From an uncultured Bacilli bacterium (lineage in GTDB: Bacteria; Bacillota_I; Bacilli_A; RF39; UBA660), in the NCBI GenBank assembly GCA_947626445.1, contig CANQSC010000009.1, positions 1 through 24,873 on the forward strand: DNA of 24,873 nucleotides, given 5' to 3'. The notes under the pieces are model-generated. The model saw only the letters and a list, made by a program, of their open reading frames with translations. It made no database searches and was not told where the DNA came from. A program made the position numbers and the translations under genes. This document shows positions 21,703 to 24,873 of this stretch, piece after piece. Each line of letters starts with the position of its first letter. Position 1 is the first letter of the stretch.

Positions 21703-22816
21703 AATATAGATAAATTGTATATGGTTTATTTTGAGTACCATTTCCATCTTTATATAAAACATCATCTGGTAAGGTTATAACATATCTAAGATATTTTTTA
21801 CTACTAGCATAATCTAAATCTAAATCACCACTTTGATTAACATAATAAACTTTACCAGAATTTTCATTTGTCCCATTCATTAACCACCATTTATTTTTAG
21901 CAATAGTTAAATAATTATAATTGGAACAATTAGCAGACATCGTATCTAAACATAAAGAATCACGACTTGCACTTATAAAATCATAAACAGCCATTAAACT
22001 AATTGGAACATTAGTAGTGGTAAAACAATCAATTGCGCCAATAAAATCAGTATCTTTTTCACTTCTAGTATTTTTACAAGCTTCATGATTAACAATATAA
22101 GCTTTATAATCTTTAAAATCATTATTATAATAATTTGTTAAAGTATCTTTAATTCTTGAGGCATCATAATCATTTAAACCTTTATCACTTTCTAAATCAT
22201 AATTATAACGGTCATCATAAACAAAATTACTATTTTTATCATTTATTGTATCAGCTAAAACTAAATATAATTTATTATTTTCTAATTTAAATAATCGCCA
22301 TGTTTTATTAGCAAAATTAAAATAATTATTAACATAATCCCCTTTATAACGAAATACTTTATCTAATTTATATAACCCATCGCCACTTTCAACAACATTC
22401 TCTTTTTCAAATAAAACATCTTTAAAAACTTTAGTTTCATAATTATCACAAGTTAAAATAGGCGTATATCTAAATTCTCCATGATTATAAGTAACAGTTA
22501 CTCTAGCATTGCAATTAGTATCCGTACTAAGTTTAGAAAAATCTTTTAAATATTCTTCATTTATTAAACTAGTCGCATCTATTTCATAAGAATTATCTTC
22601 TTCTGTTAAATTAATTTCTTTATGATTAATTAAATAAGCTTTTGAACTATCAACTAACATATTTTCAATTTCTAAATAATCATAACGTTTAGATAAGATA
22701 CTTAAAATAATTAAACCAATAATAGTTAGAATAACAATAATTAAAATAGCTATTGTCCAATATAAATGTTTTTTATTACTAAAAAAATCTAACATTTTTT
22801 CTTTTAAATTTTTCAT
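21701..22816 (-). CDS. Membrane-anchored surface protein, unknown function
   Basis: The 371-residue protein has an N-terminal cytoplasmic basic tail and one membrane helix (about residues 19-42, YWTIAILIIVILTIIGLIIL). A long extracytoplasmic region follows. That region contains KTWRLFKLENNKLYLVLAD, a pattern like the LWRII segment of surface proteins from gut Bacillota. Near the C-terminus is WWLMNGTNENSGKVYYV followed by LRYVITL, similar to the W-W-L, Y-V and R-P-V-I-L pattern of DUF6273-like domains. Cysteines are paired and may form disulfides. The start follows AGGTGAGAAG. Function not recognised. Confidence 0.8.
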   Translation of the reverse strand: MKNLKEKMLDFFSNKKHLYWTIAILIIVILTIIGLIILSILSKRYDYLEIENMLVDSSKAYLINHKEINLTEEDNSYEIDATSLINEEYLKDFSKLSTDTNCNARVTVTYNHGEFRYTPILTCDNYETKVFKDVLFEKENVVESGDGLYKLDKVFRYKGDYVNNYFNFANKTWRLFKLENNKLYLVLADTINDKNSNFVYDDRYNYDLESDKGLNDYDASRIKDTLTNYYNNDFKDYKAYIVNHEACKNTRSEKDTDFIGAIDCFTTTNVPISLMAVYDFISASRDSLCLDTMSANCSNYNYLTIAKNKWWLMNGTNENSGKVYYVNQSGDLDLDYASSKKYLRYVITLPDDVLYKDGNGTQNKPYTIYLY

Positions 22817-22832
22817 CTTCTCACCTAGTTAA

Positions 22833-22861
22833 ATAATATCAAACATATAAAGAAAAATCAA
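22833..22861 (-). promoter_or_regulatory. Promoter for the 21701-22816 gene
   Basis: On the minus strand TTGATT (22861-22856) and TATTAT (22838-22833) are spaced by 17, with TGA before the -10. Confidence 0.65.
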
Positions 22862-22863
22862 TT

Positions 22864-22902
22864 TTAAAAAAAGAATACTTTTTTAAAATGTTAAGTATTC
22901 TT
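22864..22902 (-). terminator. Terminator of rpsD
   Basis: On the minus strand AAGAATACTT (22902-22893) pairs with AAGTATTCTT (22880-22871) across a 12-base loop and is followed by T. It starts 7 bases after the rpsD stop. Confidence 0.8.
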
Positions 22903-22908
22903 TTTTGA

Positions 22909-23508
22909 TTAACGATTATAAAATTCAACAATTAATGATTCGTTAATTTCTTGATTTAATTCAGAACGATCAGGTCTTCTTAAATATTTACCAGTTAATT
23001 TTTTCTTGTCAAATTCCACAAAAGCTTTAGTTGTATTATTTGCTTCTAAACTTGCTAGAATAGCTGGATGTGAACTACTGTTTTCTTTAACAGCAATAAC
23101 ATCATTAATTTTACAATTATAAGATGGAATATCAACTTTTTTACCATTAACGGTAATATGACCATGATTTACTAATTGTCTAGCTCCACGACGAGTATTT
23201 GCTAGTCCCATACGATATACTAAATTATCTAGACGACTTTCTAGTAAGAATAATAAGTTTTCACCAGCAACACCTTTCATTTTAGAAGCTTTCTCAAATA
23301 CTTTGTGGAATTGTTTTTCATTTAATCCATATAAAATACGAACTTTTTGTTTTTCTTGTAACTGAATTCCATATTCGCTTAATTTACGTCTTCTTTCATT
23401 TCCGTGAACACCAGGAGCAAAAGGTCTTTTTAAATCTTTACCATTTTCTAAAGTTGAAAAATTAAGACGACGAGATTTTTTATAAGCAGGTCCCGTATAT
23501 CTTGCCAT
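22909..23508 (-). CDS. rpsD: Ribosomal protein uS4
   Basis: uS4 is a primary 16S rRNA binding protein that nucleates assembly of the 30S subunit. The 199-residue product opens MARYTGPAYKKSRRL, with the conserved RPFAPGVHG, and carries the S4 RNA-binding domain at about residues 90-150: ESRLDNLVYRMGLANTRRGA, then LVNHGHITVNGKKV. It is the zinc-free form, with no N-terminal Cys cluster. AAAGGAGATAATT provides the ribosome site. The gene stands alone, behind a long leader and its own promoter and ahead of a terminator, the monocistronic arrangement seen in Bacillota. Confidence 0.98.
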   Translation of the reverse strand: MARYTGPAYKKSRRLNFSTLENGKDLKRPFAPGVHGNERRRKLSEYGIQLQEKQKVRILYGLNEKQFHKVFEKASKMKGVAGENLLFLLESRLDNLVYRMGLANTRRGARQLVNHGHITVNGKKVDIPSYNCKINDVIAVKENSSSHPAILASLEANNTTKAFVEFDKKKLTGKYLRRPDRSELNQEINESLIVEFYNR

Positions 23509-23667
23509 AATTATCTCCTTTCTATAAATTTTGCTAAAAGTTATAAAACTAACATTATATTAGGGAGTAATCTATTAACATTTTCTAAAGGCAGTTTATA
23601 CTCATGAAAAATTTTACTTTTAGATTACACATTAATAAATATTAATTTTGCTGCCTAACCCGTAGCG
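23509..23667 (-). promoter_or_regulatory. rpsD leader with potential pseudoknot (S4 autoregulation)
   Basis: The leader is about 160 bases. On the minus strand, 5' to 3', GGCAG (23655-23651) pairs with CTGCC (23594-23590). GTAATCT (23628-23622) pairs with AGATTAC (23573-23567). The two helices interleave, so they form a pseudoknot. S4 proteins are known to repress their own mRNAs by binding pseudoknot-like leaders, so autoregulation is likely here. Which class of S4 leader it belongs to was not resolved by eye. Confidence 0.65.
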
Positions 23668-23673
23668 ATTAAG

Positions 23674-23702
23674 ATTATACTAACTTATTATGGATTTGTC
23701 AA
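23674..23702 (-). promoter_or_regulatory. Consensus sigma-A promoter of rpsD
   Basis: On the minus strand a perfect TTGACA (23702-23697) and a perfect TATAAT (23679-23674) are separated by exactly 17 bases. It is the strongest promoter in the window. Confidence 0.9.
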
Positions 23703-24204
23703 TATTAACGAATTTGTGTGTTAATCCTTTTTTAAAATGTTACATAAAGATTTTTTTTAAAATATTACATTTCAATATGTTAAAATATATCTCGAAAAGG
23801 AGGTATATTTTTAACATTATATGAAAAAAGATAAGAAAAAAACTCTTATTCTTTTAAAACAAAAAATTAATGGGGAAATTAAAATAACTTATCAATCATA
23901 AGTTGTGAAGTTTATTGTTGGCTAAAGTTACTATTCACTGCCACGTCAAAAATGTAAAAATAAATAATGAATGTCAAGAAAAAAATAACATCAAAAACAA
24001 CTAAGTAAGATATAAAGTTGTTCTACAAGCTTAAAAATGGCTTTTAAAGAAAAATTATATATAAATTTTTTTGAAAAAAAATATCGTTTTAGAGACTAAA
24101 AACAGTGCTTCAGCAAGTAAAACCCTTGTAAGGTTAAGAGACAATTTATTGCCGCAATTTGGCAAAAATAGTGTATAATAACAAACCAAGTTAGGCGAGT
24201 TGTA
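23703..24204. other. AT-rich intergenic region with no intact gene
   Basis: No convincing gene is seen. A GGAGG at 23801-23805 is too far from the only nearby ATG (23821, a 26-codon frame) to support translation. A small hairpin TTGCC/GGCAA lies at 24149-24165, just before the IS200-type remnant, and may belong to its left end. TATAAT at 24174-24179 could have driven the old transposase. The rest looks like decayed mobile DNA. Confidence 0.5.
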
Positions 24205-24470
24205 ATGAGAAAACTAAGTCATGTTCAATATGATATAGAATATTATATAGTATGGACAACAAAATATAGATATAAGGTATTAAATGGAAGAATAGCAGAA
24301 AGATGTCGAGAATTAATAAGACAAAGTTGCTGATAATGCTAAAAAAAATATTGACATTATCAGTTGCAATAGTATGAATGTAAATATAGTAAAGGAAAGT
24401 GTAGGAAAAGAACATATACACTTGATTGTATCATGTCCGCAGAAAGTTAGTGCAACAATTAATACGTTGT
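24205..24470 (+). pseudogene. tnpA: Frameshifted and truncated IS200/IS605-type transposase (TnpA)
   Basis: ATG 24205 opens MRKLSHVQYDIEYYIVWTTK, then YRYKVLNGRIAERCRELIRQ, the standard N-terminus of Y1 HUH transposases of the IS200 type. An extra A near 24330 breaks the frame and gives a stop. Homology continues one frame over with VADNAKKNIDII and KEHIHLIVSCPQKVSATI, where His-x-His is the HUH metal site. After about 24470 the similarity stops, so the catalytic-tyrosine region is missing. The element is inactive. No intact IS end was defined. Confidence 0.85.
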
Positions 24471-24678
24471 TTTTATCAAAATTGATGTTTTTTATAAAAA
24501 AGAGATATATTCTTTTTGAATATACTTTGTCAACAACCTGAATAGATATTTCTATCTACTTTCTACTTCTTTCCAGAAACTTTCGAAAGAACCATTTTAT
24601 TAAAATGACTTTTACTTTGAGAATTAAGAAAAAATTCACTAAAAAAGTAAGGCAATCGCATAAAAAGTTTACGTAAAG
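24471..24678. other. Stretch between two transposase remnants, no gene seen
   Basis: It contains a short palindrome (ACTTTCGAAAGA region near 24580-24592) and otherwise nothing that supports a gene. It probably includes one end of the ISAs1-like element, but terminal inverted repeats cannot be fixed without the other end. Confidence 0.35.
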
Positions 24679-24873
24679 TTAAAGGTTAGAATAAGGAATG
24701 ACATTAAATATAAGGTTTTCAATGTTTTTGAAATTACTTATATAACGTGTCATTTTTTTCTTTAAAGTAAGCTTACCCATAGAATTATCAAGTCTGGCAA
24801 GATTAAAAACAATTTTACGAATTAGAGATAAATTATCAATTGAATTATTAATTCTACTTCTTGAATGGTCTTC
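24679..24873 (-). CDS. ISAs1-like transposase, C-terminal end (partial)
   Basis: The frame runs in from the right edge and ends with TAA at 24679-24681; 64 residues are visible. EDHSRSRINNSIDNLSLIRK followed by IVFNLARLD matches the C-terminus of ISAs1-family DDE transposases, which reads roughly E-D-x-S-R-x-R-x-x-N-x-x-x-N-L-x-x-L-R-x-x-x-x-N-L. The closing KKKMTRYISNFKNIENLIF fits the basic tail. Whether the gene is intact depends on sequence beyond the window. Confidence 0.7.
   Translation of the reverse strand, partial: EDHSRSRINNSIDNLSLIRKIVFNLARLDNSMGKLTLKKKMTRYISNFKNIENLIFNVIPYSNL

Noticed and set aside
23821..23901. 26-codon frame starting MKKDKKKTLILLK
   Set aside because: The GGAGG upstream is about 15 bases from the ATG, the frame is very short and the surroundings look decayed. 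It may be a transposase remnant, but the evidence is too thin.
24191..24421. 76-codon minus-strand frame
   Set aside because: It is antisense to the IS200-type tnpA remnant and consists of Ile/Phe/Tyr shadow sequence.
1..24873. CRISPR array, tRNA or rRNA genes, DGR template repeat or reverse transcriptase
   Set aside because: I looked for regularly spaced repeats, tRNA-like cloverleaf ends, RT motifs and near-copies of the variable 3' ends. Apart from the two paralogues, none was found.

Overview
The window is AT-rich DNA with strongly A/T-ending codons, TGG for Trp and TGA used as a stop (for example at the ends of infB and rbfA), so the standard bacterial code applies. Gene content (Bacillota-type nusA operon, serS T-box, tiny YjcZ-like membrane peptides, PrsA-type lipoprotein foldase, strong GGAGG ribosome sites, extended -10 promoters) points to a low-GC member of the Bacillota, probably an uncultured gut Bacilli/RF39-like lineage. 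The lineage is an inference.

Left end (1-1254): the 3' part of a surface-protein gene with a formylglycine-generating-enzyme/C-type-lectin-like C-terminal domain. A second, frameshifted copy lies at 12361-13877. The two share a scaffold, but scattered residues in the last ~45 amino acids differ, as in targets of diversity-generating retroelements. No reverse transcriptase or template repeat was found in the window.

1318-8753 (+): a helical hypothetical protein, then a translation/transcription operon: one-domain rimP, nusA, a DHH phosphoesterase, ylxR, infB, rbfA, truB and a small membrane protein. A leader hairpin precedes rimP and a terminator-like hairpin sits between rbfA and truB.

8754-11297: minus-strand Rpn-type PD-(D/E)XK nuclease with the remnant of a tandem copy, a minus-strand HI0933-type flavoprotein, and a divergently transcribed 39-residue basic peptide. 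11322-12266 is an unknown protein with a possible Cys-His-Asp triad.

13994-20226 (+): small hypothetical gene, TGS-less thrS, a T-box leader controlling a DUF1653 gene and serS, a lipoprotein with an acidic tail, and miaB.

20246-23667: minus-strand prsA-like foldase, two plus-strand tiny membrane peptides, a minus-strand membrane-anchored surface protein, and minus-strand rpsD with a ~160-nt leader that can form a pseudoknot. 23703-24873 is a transposon graveyard: a frameshifted IS200-type tnpA and the 3' end of an ISAs1-like transposase. No tRNA, rRNA or CRISPR array was seen.
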